Below are positions 24,485-38,027 of a stretch of DNA of 64,000 nt, piece by piece. The translations under genes and the position numbers were made by a program. Position 1 is the stretch's first letter. The number at the start of each line of letters is the position of its first letter. The stretch comes from Panopea generosa (taxonomy: Eukaryota > Mollusca > Bivalvia > Adapedonta > Hiatellidae): assembly GCA_029582155.1 (NCBI GenBank), contig CM055905.1, positions 6,078,062-6,142,061 on the forward strand. Direction: 5' to 3'. The notes beneath the pieces are model-generated. The model did no database searches and had not been told where the DNA came from. It worked only from the letters and a program-made list of their open reading frames with translations.

Positions 24485-27400
24485 CTGCAAATAATTAAAG
24501 GTATATGTATAAAACACAGTGTTGTGTTACATAAACACTAATTGTAATAAGCGCACTTGCTGTAATATACGCACTGACTGTTATATATGCACTTACGGTT
24601 ATATACACACTTACTGTAATATATGCACTTACTGCTATATATGCATTTACTGCAATATACGCATTTACTTAATATAATTATGTTCTTACTGTTATATACG
24701 CACTTAATGTAATATATGGACTTACATTAATATATGCGCTTACATACACTTACTGTCACATATCCATTTAATGTAATATATGCACTTGCTTTATATACGC
24801 ATTTACTGTAATATATGCACTTACTGTCATATACGCACTTACTGTAATATATGTACTTACTGTTATATACGCACTTACTGTGATATATGTACTTACTGTT
24901 AAATACTGACTTAATGTAATATATGCATTTACTGTAATATATGCACTTACTGTAATATACGCACTTACTGTAATATACGCACTTAATGTCATATATACAC
25001 TAACTGTAATATACGCACTTATTGTTATATACACACTTACTGTAATATATGCACTTACTGTAATATACGCACTTACTGTAACATATGCCCTGACTATAAT
25101 ATACGCACATCCTGTAATATATGCACTTACTGTAATATACGCACTTACTGCAATATATGCACTTACTGTAATATACGTACTAACTTAAATATACGAATTT
25201 ACTGCCATATACGCACAGGTCGCCTGTATTATACTTGATACAATACAAAACTAGCGGACATCAGTTTCACAAATACGTCTCTGTCCTTTGAATGCTACGT
25301 TTCCTGTTTTATATAGTCTTATGTTCCTTTTATCTCAGATTTTATCAATATTACAAGTTATGTCATTTCCTGTCAAAAATTTTTTTTACAAAATAGATAG
25401 ACTTGGTGTATATGTTTATTTTCCTGATAAAAACATCAGCCGCAAATCTTGAAAAAGAGTGTTGATTACAAACATCGTTATAGATAATGGAACAACTAAC
25501 CCGCCACTTTCGTATTTCCAGTATCGTCTCAAAAATATGGTGGAGCGGTATTAAAGACGTTCTTCGAGTAAGTTCTAGCGCGGAGATTTTTTTTAAGTTT
25601 TGCACACAAGCACTTTGAAATAAGACAAGTTTAAAACACTAAAAAAAATATAGGTCCCCAAGCTTGTTTTTTTGCTATGACTATTTTTAAACTACACCGT
25701 TTTACATTTTTTAAAGAAAAAACAGCAAATTGGTGTAAGTTATAAATCTTGTTAAATTAACTAACAAAGTGATATATTTCAACAAAATATTGTTGTCACT
25801 CATGTAACAAAAGATAAATTATCACAAACAGAAAAAAGTCATGATGCTATTTTGAGTTTCACATTTCATACAGTAATTTTCATAAATTTCTACGATTATA
25901 GAATTGGATGTTAACGATGTATTTTTACACTAATTTAAAAATAAAAAATGTTCTAACGCGGAGAATTGTTTCATTCTTTCTACAAAGAGGCACCATAACA
26001 AACTATATCAGAAAATAAAATCAAAGATAGATTGTCCCCATGCTTGTTACTAAGTTACAGTGCTTAATGTTACCTCCCTTTTCATAAAATGGCCATAAAC
26101 GATGCATTTTGACACTAATTCAATAATAAAAAAAGTTCTAATGCAGAGAATGTTTCATTCTTTCTACAAAGAGGCACTTTAACAAACTATATCAGAAAAT
26201 AAGATAAAAAACATATGTTGCCTTACTTGTTACTAAGTTACATTGCTAAATGTTACCTCCCTTTTTCATAAAATGGCCGCAAACGATGCATTTTTACACT
26301 AATTCAATAATAAAAAAAGTTGTAACGCGGAGAATTGTTTCATTCTTTCTACAAAGAGGCACTACAACAAACTATATCAGAAAATAAAACAAAAAATAGA
26401 TGTACCCATGCTTGTTACTAAGTTACAGAACTAAATGTTACCTCCCTTTTCATAAAATGGCCGTAAATGATGCATTTTGACACTAATTCAAAAATAAAAA
26501 AGTTCTAATGCTGAGAACTGTTTCATTCTTTCTACAAAGAGACATTATTACAAACCATATCAGAAAAAAAATACAGGTCACCATGCTTGTTACAAAGTTA
26601 CAGTGCTAAAGGTTACCTCCCCTTTTCATAAAATGGCCGCAATCGATGCATTTTCACACCAATTTAATAAAAAATATGTTCTAACGCTGAGAATTGTTTC
26701 ATTCTTTCTACAAAGAAGCACAACAACAAACAATATCATAAAATAAAATAAAAAATACATGTCACCTTGCTTGTTACTAAGTTACAGTGCTAAATGTTAA
26801 CTTCCCTTTTCATAAAATGGCCTAAAATTGTCAAAATGGTGAAAATTATCTGTTGTAATTTTTATAAATGAAGTTTCATTGCAGAGGTAACTTTCATATT
26901 TCTAAATGATGCACTAAATAGCAATTATAATATTTGTAATTTATAATGTAATTACTGTTATGTTGCTTTTATGCATTTCATATATACTGGGTAATTGATG
27001 AACATCAATAGTTGTAATAGTTTGAAATGTTAGAGGCCTAGTGGTAAAACCATGTACTGTCAATCACGGTTGGATCACCAGTGACCTGCTACTCAACATA
27101 ATATCTTCAGAGTTTTATCTACGAGTCCATTCAAGTCATTTTTTCTGGTATTTACCTTGGCTATACTAGTCGCACTGTCATCCATTATTATAACATTAAC
27201 TTGAATTTTTTATTCCTGTACTGGGCTACTTCCAACATTAATCTTTGAATTGTCATTCAGATTTTAGAACACTGCCTGGTGAACTGGTAGTGATTGTTCT
27301 TAATTTTTCATAATATGTGCATTTCCTAGTCTTCTGAATAAAACATCATATGTTTTTCGAATACTTTTTCTTAACATGGTCCCAATATCTGATTTACTGT

Positions 27401-30400
27401 CACAATCCATTCTTCTGGCAACACATATTGTAATAAATTGGCCTGGTCCTGGTGTACTACTTGACTGACTTCATCACTGAAAATTAAAGAAGCTTATATG
27501 AGATAAAGAAATAAATGACAATGTTTGTTTGTATGTAAGCTTAATTTACATCACCACCAGTTTCCCATTTGAGTGATGCACCCAGAAGAGTGAACAGTTT
27601 AGTCTTTTTAGGTTTGTGGGGGATAGTGCAGGAAACAAATATCATAGAAACCTAATAATATGTTTCATCTGGTTCTTTTGCTTGGTGTATAGCACCATCA
27701 TAAAAGTCCTCAGTTTGAAGTCCCATCTGAATGACAGTTAGCACTGTAAGTTAGCCAGCCTCAGGTATCAAACTCTCAACCCTGAGCTAGAAGTATCGTG
27801 CTTTACTGACTGAGCTCATCGGTCTGGTTAAAAAACGACAATGTAATTTAATAAAACAGCACAATAAATGGGTATAGTTTGACAACTCAAGGGCTATAAC
27901 TGAGCAGCAATTCCTGTTATGATATCTATGTTCAAACCAATGAACAAAATCTTATGGTTATAAACTTGCATGTATGTGGACATTTCTTACTGAATGAAAC
28001 TGTTATGTTATGTAGCAAGCAGTCAAGGGGTTGCAAGCTCAAATCCCCACTTGGCCAGTCCCTATGATGATTTAAATATATGCAAATACCAACATTGTGT
28101 CTCATGTTCATTCATCTTTAATCACTGATTCAAGTGGGAAAGTTGTCAGTTATTTGCACGGATATTGGGTGTGCCAAACAAGTAGTCCCAGGTTTGATCC
28201 CCCTCAGATAATCTGTTGTGTTCATGCTTATTTTGTTGTATTCCATAGTAGAAATCACCTGAAACGGTTCAATTACAATAATAATTACCATTGGCCCCTT
28301 TTGATGATTGTCACTCTTTCATTTAGTGTTTCTGTACACGTTGTCTATGTCACGATATTGATTGTCTCTTCATAGTAAATGAAACCACTACAGGTATTTA
28401 AAGCACCGACATCTTAATCCATCTGTAACCTGAGCCTCTGTTTAGCATTCCTGAAATGTGCTGAATAGTTTCTTATTTTCATAATTCATGTAACAATTTT
28501 CTGTTTAACAGAAAACACAGAACGTGACTGTGGATAAATTTATTTTTAACATTTACTCAATGTAAGAAAACTGTTCAAATCCCCGCCCGGCAACAGTTTC
28601 CAGGATGATAGATATACAGCATTATGTCTCTTTATCAATCGTCTCTCACCGCTGATTCAAGTGGGAAAGCTATCAGTTATTTGCGGAGACGGAGTGTGCT
28701 CAAATACTGGTTAATTCCAGGAAACAGTGGTTAGGTGATCGTCTGTTAGCCCTCGATGCCATGAAAATGATGTAAATATTCAACCAATCAATCACTTTTT
28801 ATAGTTGTACATCTCTAGAAATCATAAAGTAAGTTATCATTTTAAATGTGATACATCGATATTGATCAGTGAGTTATGATAAAGCATCAACTAACCTTGT
28901 ACTCAATTGCTTTGTGTTGATGTCAAATGATATTGGACTTTTCCTGTTTAATCGATGTGTCTTGTTTGTTTCCACTGTTCTTATACTTCCACATATACAG
29001 TTTATGTATAACATTGACGCATATAAGTGTCTTCCATAGTGTCCTTCAATATCAAACTTTTACATGCATCAGGTCAGCTAAATGTCAAAATTCAATACTT
29101 ATTCTTCCTTGTCTCCATCCCGGTATGAATAATATTGTTTCAGGTAAATTCATTATGAATTCAGCGCTTTGGAACAAATTCACAAATTATTCATATCCGA
29201 AAATGAGTTCTCCGAAATGTTACCACTACGAGTATTGATTATATTTTCGTAGTTGTTTCTTCGACTTCGTTATGTACAAGCACTTCTGGCGGTTTAGAAC
29301 GAAAAACAATATACTCTTCCGTGCTTTTCGATCGCTTCCTTGACAAAATTTACATTTCTGACATCTAGAAATGAAAATACTTTGCTTTGTAAATATCCTA
29401 ATGCGACTCGACTTTTAATTAACCAAACGGCGAAATTAGACCCCGAAACTGAAAGTAACAGAAAGGAACTCTGCGCGTAGCGATGCGCAGTAACAACCCG
29501 CAGAAACGTCTTTAAAAGTTGTATATGCAATTAACAGACAATTATGTATTTTTACGTAACCTAAATGTTCTTTCTTATTCAAATCCAAATTTCAAGGAAA
29601 TGACTTTGATATTTTTTGAGAAAATACATAAAATGTCAGGTTCATAAAATGTCAGGTGTCGGTTAGCTGTTCCGTTCAGTATATATGGTTCGTTTACCTG
29701 TACTGATCGGGTCATAAACTGCATCGACTGGATACTCTCTGCTTTCTGTTTGCAGGTCAGTATAGGTGTCCATTGCACCATCGTTACTAAAACGATAATA
29801 AATGCTATACTTGTACATCGGATTCAATGAATTGCTTTGTACAATAAGCCATGATAGTAAATTTAAATGGTATACGAAATGGCAGACTGTTTTCATGTCA
29901 ACCTACAAGCAAACTTGCAAACCTCATTTTGCTGCTGGGAGAAACAAAATATGTTTGGTTTTGTAAAAAATGAGAATGCTCTAAAATTATGTGTAGGTGT
30001 AATTCCACCATTGATTTTATTCTTTATTCTATAGTAAAGAATAAAGTGCATGTTTATCATTCATAGAGAAACCCAAACGAAAGAAGTGAACCTTACATTT
30101 TATTTTTGTCAACCCTTGCACTATCAAATTATGATGAGAAAAGCAGGGATCATTTGTCATTCAAGAGATTTTTTTTGTTCATTGCATACACTGTTGGCAA
30201 AGAAAAAGTAGTCTTCCGAAATCATGTATTCATACCCCAATTTTCAAGCATTAGATTTTTCTCTAAGTTCACAATTCAAACATGACAGTGCGTTCAAAAT
30301 TTTCAAAAAGCATCATTAATGTCATTCAAATAAAAAAATAGCGGCATTAAATTAAGGAAAATGCATTTTTAATGAAGAAACGAGTATTATTTATAACCGC

Positions 30401-33400
30401 TATTATGCGACTACCCCATGGAAGCATTTCCTAATTGCAATTGTGGTACTATGCCTGTATATGTCAACTGTATGTGTGATTGAATGGCAGAATTTCATAA
30501 TATAATATAACTAATAACCCCTGAGTGAGCTTTTTTTTAAAAAGTCAACTTACAATAGTCTTGCCTTGATATAGAAAAGGCTACCGAGATATGATTTGGT
30601 GTAAAACTATTTTACAACTGAATTACTCATATGTTTCTGATACATTAGTATCATTAAAAGTGAATATGAGGACGAACTTTTAACACATAATGCACATTGT
30701 AAAACTATTCAAATTTGTACAAGACGAATTTTGATAAAGTTACAATAGTGTTGCACTAAGCCCTAATGGTGATCTAGCAATAAAGGAAAACGAAATAAGC
30801 ATAGTAGTTGATTCTACAGCATTGTTAAACTGACATTGTGCAAAAAGACGAATTTTGATAAAGTTACAATAGTGTTGCACTAAGCCCTAATGGTGATCTA
30901 GCAATAAAGGAAAACGAAATAAGCATAGTAGTTGATTCTACAGCATTGTTAAACTGACATTGTGCAAAAAGACGAATTTTGATAAAGTTACAATAGTGTT
31001 GCACTAAGCCCTAATGGTGATCTAGCAATAAAGGAAAACGAAATAAGCATAGTAGTTGATTCTACAGCATTGTTAAACTGACATTGTGCAAAAAGACGAA
31101 TTTTGATAAAGTTACAATAGTGTTGCACTAAGCCCTAATGGTGATCTAGCAATAAAGGAAAACGAAATAAGCATAGTAGTTGATTCTACAGCATTGTTAA
31201 ACTGACATTGTGCAAAAAGACGAATTTTGATAAAGTTACAATAGTGTTGCACTAAGCCTAATGGTGATCTATCAATAAAGGCAAACGAAATAAACATGGT
31301 ACTTGATTCTACAGCATTGTTAAACTGACATTGTGCAAACAGATGAAATTATGAAAATGTTACCTCACTCCTTGGTCAGTCGGCCGTCTTTCATAATGTA
31401 CATCTCTCTGATTTTCTGTCCTGCTGGATTCTAAAATAAAGCGTACACTTTCCATGTAGATTGAATCGAATCATAAAATCACATTAAGTCCACCTCTCTT
31501 TTTTGTATGGGGTATGTTATCTAGTTATAGAGGGTCTGACCTGGTACCTGAATGTTACAGGCTCGGTACCCTACCCAGGCCATATATGGAATCTTTGAAC
31601 AAGAGACTTTAACTGCATATTCTTTATAATAGTGCTACCGAGCAAGACTTTGATCGTGTTTTTTCTAAGTAGTACGAATTTATTGTACTTTCTGTGCCAA
31701 ATAAGCATTTAAGCATTGCATGCCTTCAGGTATTCCTGTTTAACTGTGCGATAAATATTTAGATACATAATATATGCATGGCACTAGTAAGGTAACTAAA
31801 CTGTATACTTTCGGAAAAACGGCGGTACTACTTATTTTCATATTTTTAATGAGGTTTAACGCAATTTTCAACACATTTCATGTTATATATGGCATATCCA
31901 GTTTTACTGGCGGAGGAATAACTCAGACTGAGTCAGACTGAGAAGAACCATCGTCCTTCCGCAAGTAACTGGAAACTTTTGGAGTGAGCGGGATTCGAAT
32001 CTACGATCTTAGCGGTGAGAGGTAAGTGATCTTGAGACGGCACCTTAGACTACTCGGCCACTGAGGTCCCCACTCTCATAGGTATCGTAATAAAAAGTCA
32101 TATTTATCATGATAGGTAACGTGATATACAGTCATATTTCTCATGATAGGTAACGTGATAGAAAGTCTTATATTTCTCATGAAACGTAACGTCTCATATT
32201 TCATATCAAATGGATAAAACTTGTTGAATAGAAATTTACTTTGAGTTGTCATGTTGCTCAAGTTAAAATTAAACTGGAGCGCATGGTACAGTGATAGAAC
32301 ATCGCATCCATGATTGGATAGTCGTGGGTTCGATCCTTCACCACGTCTATGTGGTGAGTCCTTGAGCAAGACACCTTTTTCCGCATATGCTTAGTAAACT
32401 ACCCAGGAAGACTTGAGCGTGATTTGTATAAGTTGTTATATGTATAAGTTGTAATAATTGTTTCACAATCGAAAAAAAAGAAATAAGTTTAAATTAAATT
32501 AAACTTATTTACAATTCCTTTTCATTTAATATTGTGTTGTATAAATAGTCTTGTGCGATGCGCCATATTTTCAAATACTTCCCATAATTGTCTAGATGTT
32601 CGACCTAGTTGTCTAGATGTTATGACCTAATTGCCTAGATGTTCTGATATGGTGTATAATAACCTGATTGTCCTGCATTGGTTCTAACAATCTTGCGTCG
32701 AAGAGCGCATACGTAAACAGCCAATATAACGACGCCCACAATTGTCACACTAAGAAGGCAAGCCATGGATATCACTGGAGTGGCATCTTCTGTTTGTGGG
32801 TAAAACAAGATGTAACACTGTAAATATGTTAGATAAAGTGTATTGTGTTATTATTAAAGTTCTGTCTATTATCTCTTGGCTCCTTTGATAAAACATTAAA
32901 CAATGAATCTTTGAAAACTTTGACATGCTCTTAAATATATGGAAGGGTATCACCGCCATAACTCTTAGTCTGCAATTTGTCGTTTGTTCTTTGTGCAATG
33001 GGTGTAAATGTTTCTTTCTTCTGAGTTCTTTGTGGGAAATAAAACATATCACCTTTGTAACTTTGCAATTTGTCTATCCTACTATACCCTTTCATTGTAA
33101 AAGTTATATACTTTCTGTCATAATATAACGAGTTCAGCATAATCACGTGTTTCAAAGGGATTCGAATTGCAAACGTTTAACTATGTAGTAAGCATGTTGT
33201 ATAATGCACTAAAGCATATGTAACAATGCGAAATACACAGTTGGCATTGTCAGTTATGACGACAGGTGCCGCTAGACGTATGTGAAAGAATAACGACTGG
33301 TCCCTAGTAGAATCGGTGTTGCTTTGTTTTCATCGTTAGTCTTATGTAACATGTGATCAGCTACCACCATTGAGAGGACCTCTCTGATCGACTGAAAAAA

Positions 33401-36400
33401 GTATAGGGATGTTCAGAGCATATATTTTTATAGTAAGTTAATTTTGGTTGGATGAAAATGTCAAACTGGCAAATGATCACAATAAAATATATGTTTATTA
33501 TGTTTGTGTCAATAAAAATATTATGTTTCTGTGACTGACTAAATTCATTTAGCAAGGAAACTGTGTGGAAAGTAAAATTGGTGAAATTTACTTTTTTCAT
33601 GCTGAAAGTTGGGGTATCCAGGTGACTAAAAGTGTTAGACAGTGATACTTTTGCCACCATTTTGGTCATTTTAATTTAAGTCTATGATAGTAATTTACTA
33701 TGATGAAGGACATTTTGGTGGAGCGCGTGGTTTAGTGATAGAGCACCGAACTCATGATCGGAGAATCGTGGGTTCTATCCTCCGCCACAGCTATGAGTGG
33801 TGTCCTTGAGCAAGACACTTTTCTGCATATGCTTAGTACTGGTTCTAACCATGAATACTTCGAGCGTGATTTGCCTAAGTTGTAATAACTTCACAATCGA
33901 AGCAAAATAAAAAAGTTTAAACTAAACTTTTTGGTCCGCGAATGGTAGAAATAGTGAAAATTAGGTCAAACGTTATAATGTAAGTCTATGGAAAACGTAA
34001 TCGTGGTGGCTGACCTAAAAGAAACATCACCCTTACCTTTTTTTGCCTCCTGAAGTTGGGTACCCCCACTTTCAGCATAAAAAAATAAATTTCACCAATT
34101 TTACTTTCCATACAGTTTCCTTAATAAAATGAATTTCGTCAGTCACAGAAACATAATTTTAATTTTTTATTGACACAAACAAAATAAACTTATATTTTAT
34201 TGTGATCATGTGCCAGTTTGACATTTTCATCCAACCATAAATAAGCTTTCTATAAAAATGTATGCCCTGAATATCCCTATACTTTTTTCAGCCAATAAGA
34301 GAATTCCTCTCAATGGTTGTAGCTGACCTAAAGTAAGGAGGTATTCTGATGACTGTTTACAGCAAATATTTCCATTCGAAACTCCTTGGGTTGTTTACAG
34401 GGGACCTGTCTGTAATTTTGCAGCGCCTATGAACGTTATAATGGGAAGTTGTGATTTGTTACAATGATGACGTTCAGCGGCGGCACGGTCGAAATAGCCT
34501 GGTACCCTGTCCAAAAACATTCCCTACACTCATTACAAAGGGGTGAACATTGGAATAAAAAGATATTCGTGACTGACTGCATCCGAAACACATATCGAAA
34601 CATACATAAAATTCTAAAAATACATTTTACGCAGCAAGTAATGTTTAATCTGACACAAAGAGACAAGACGTATGTAACTTTTACAATGATAGGATATAGT
34701 AGGATAGACAGATAGCAAAGTTACAAAGGTGAAATGTTTCATTTCCCACAAAAAAACTAAGAAGAAAGAAACATTCACACCCATTTCACATAGAACAAAC
34801 GACAAATTTCAGACTAAGAGCTATGGCGGTGATACCCTTCCATATAAATACTCCTAGAAATTAGTGTAATCTCTTGTTGCTTGGAAATATTGCCAGTAAA
34901 GAATACGAGTAAGTATATTAATCAATTGGACGGCAAATTCTAATATTTTTGACATTTTGAATTGTAATTTATATTCTGAAATTGTCTTTATTACTTTGAA
35001 TTACAGATGCATTGTGTTATATTTACGAATTCGTACGATGTCAACATTCATGACGTAACTGCATCATTGGATGTATATATTTGTCTGGCATTCATCCATA
35101 TCGCGTGAACGCTGAATGAGTATATTAAGTTTTTGATATATTTTAAGATAATTACCGAGATGTTATGTTTTCTTTATAAATCTCTTGCAATGTTCAAATG
35201 TTTCAAACCGTTTGTATTGAATGTTTGATGCTGAATACTATATGTAATTAAAAATGAATTGAATTAAAATAATTTCCAAAGATATCCATAATGATAATTA
35301 AATACGTAAATATCAGATAAGATTTCTTATCAAATGTATGTCTTTAGTAAATCAACGAATATTCAAGTTATTATGTAACTACAGAGCAATGAAATAGTAC
35401 CATTTATCTGCTTTGTGTAGAATTTAACAAACTGGATGGTCGAATGTAGTAGAATAAATTTGGATGCATTTGCTTTTTTCATTAAATGTATATTCCTTTT
35501 TTATTCATACAAAGTTACTTGGAAAATACCTTTTAATAGACTAAGTATATAATAGTTTTTGCCAATTACAAGTTAGCACTGTGCAACTACAACGTTGTTT
35601 CGGTAACGTAAATTTTGTTTGTTATTATTGAAATACTTTATGATAAAACAAAACGCAACTAAGTGATTACGAAAACTCTGTTATATTGAATCTGTTCAGC
35701 TCCCCATGTGCTATGTTTTGCTCATAGTACATACTTATATTATGTTCAACTTACCTATTGATTTAAGTACAACAACGAAGCTTCGTGTAGCTGTTTTATT
35801 CGTCCCGTTCCTAGTTGCCACGCACGTGTACTCGCCTTGCGTGGTCTGGGACATCAGTCCAAGACGTAAGCTTTGTCCGTAAATAGGCGCCTCCATCGCA
35901 GGTGACTTCCAGACGTAATTACATTCAGGATAGCACTGAGCTGAACACGTGACCTCGGGCAAGTCGTCCCCAACCTCCAAGTAGTAGATCGGCATGCATG
36001 GCACAAAGGTTAGAGACGGGTCAGGTCCATCTCCAAGTAAAATATAGCATTTACTTACCAATAGTATTTGTATTATCAACTGTTCATTCATGAAGTTGAA
36101 ATAATGATGAAAATGGGTATACATGTATATCAATACAATTCATTTCAATTACATAGTATCATTTAGTAGTTTAAACTTAGTTATTTTACTTCGGTTGCGA
36201 ACCAAGTTTTTACAACATAAAGTATTACATAAATCACCATCGAAGTCTTCCTGGATAGAATCAGTACTGAGCATATGCGGAAAAAGTGGCCGTGAGTATC
36301 ATTTGACAATTCTGTTCTGTTCTGTTCTGTTCTGTTCTGTTCTGTTCATATCATCATCCATTGAAGTCCGATAAAAAAACTTAACTTTTCACATCTCACA

Positions 36401-37985
36401 CTTTTAATTCATTCTACGAATATATTCCTACTTATGCATCTAAAACACGAATTCCACATTTTTAATTCTGAATTCAACATTGAGTACATATTTGAAATCG
36501 CAGGTTAAATTCACATTTTAAATAAAATGGCATACTTTTCAAATTCGAATTGCTCCATGGATAAATCAATGGGTGAAGTTATAGATAATAATATACCCAA
36601 TTTTCAACCTGACATGTATTTTTGTTATCAAACGTGTAATCGGGTGTATTCATTAACAATAACCTTTCCTGAAAATATATGACTTATACCTAAAATATAT
36701 ACACCTAAAAGCGAGTTTCAAAAGACTCCAAACGGGCCATTGCTTTGGATATGCATCCAAATCAATTACAATGTATAAGTCAATATAATTAATATATACT
36801 CATATTAGTCTATTCCAAAGCCTGATATCTCCCGAATTAGGTCTGTTAACCGCTATTAGTGAAAAGGCAGGGAATTATATGTCTGTGCCACAATTCTCAG
36901 CAATTGCTTACAAAACTGTGACGTCATTCAAACTTTCACTGCAGCAACTGACCAATGGACGTGCTACTCAAATGTGGCTTTCCCAAAATTGCTATTTACC
37001 AGACCCATTCGCAGAACTGGGTCCGTTCTACAGACTTATACTCACATGCTATGTTTAACGTGTAGTTGGTTTCTGAGGATAGTTGATATTTTGTGTACGT
37101 CCATCTGTATGTAATGATCGTTCCATTCATTCGGCGATCAGTTTTCAGAAAAGTGAGGCTATCTTCTGATACTAGATATGAACTTTGTGAAGTGACGTCA
37201 TTCCCATCTACCAGCCAGCACTTGTTAACTGTCATACCAACTGGAAAATCGCTTGTATATGAATTTGTTCCACGAAACGAAATTTGGCGGCTTTCTTCTA
37301 TCACGTCCGTCGCGCCGGTATCTCGATTTGCTTTAATTTGTGGGGACGGTGGATGACCTGTTTATCAAATTACATATTTGTCGAATTAGTACTCTTCACA
37401 AATTCAATATCTTTGTTTTTATGCAATAATCTTTATTATTCTATACATGTAAGTGTATAGCCAATCACCTACTCTAGATGTTACCACATGACCTTACAAT
37501 ATGTAGAAGTGTATCGGATCCAATAACTTTTATACTGTATAGTTCACAATTCCAGATTGCGACATAAAAAAAAGGTAATAAATTAAGTAGAAATTTTAAC
37601 GATAAAAACAAACAACTGACAAAATGTTCCTCATGACGATGACGTTGAAAAAAAAATTGAATATCTACGATATTCGTCTGCCGCTTTGAACACACGGTTT
37701 ATTTATTTAAATGTATCTGATTTTTCTTTACTCTTTTGATAAATTTCTTTCAGGATGATGTATAGAATAAAAAATATCATTTTACAGTGTTTTGTACAAT
37801 ATGGAAATATATTGTACTCGTACGTAATGTGGTGAAAATCATATTGAACTCGGCGTCTACGGCGTCTCTTCCAAGATGGTGTTCACCACTACATACTCGT
37901 ACAATATGTTCCCATATTGTTCAAAACACTGTAAAATAACCTTATGATATAGAGATATGGTTGACATTCTGTTGTGATTCTTTCT

Positions 37986-38027
<42 letters not shown>

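Larger units (their letters stand above)
25555..29511. mobile_element. 3,957-bp TTAA-flanked insertion (piggyBac-like, non-coding)
   Basis: Unit A has an uninterrupted ggtattaaaagttg at ~10824. In B this site is split, with TTAA on both sides (25551-25554 and 29512-29515). The ends are short inverted repeats: AGACGTTCTTCGAG on the left and, read inward from the right, AGACGTTTCTGCGG. TTAA duplication with short inverted ends fits piggyBac-type elements. No transposase was found. Inside are a 176-185 bp tandem repeat and three or more tRNA-derived SINE pieces, so an old composite moved or was lost as a block. Confidence 0.8.
32938..34844. mobile_element. 1,907-bp element with ~200-bp terminal inverted repeats and 6-bp duplication
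   Basis: Unit A reads gctcttaaatactcatag at ~14156. In B the TAAATA is duplicated (32932-32937 and 34845-34850) around an insertion whose ends are TATGGAAGGGTATCACC and its complement. The inverted repeats extend ~200 bp with scattered mismatches. There is no transposase frame, so it is non-autonomous; the superfamily is not assigned. It holds a second inverted-repeat structure and a SINE-M copy. Confidence 0.88.
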
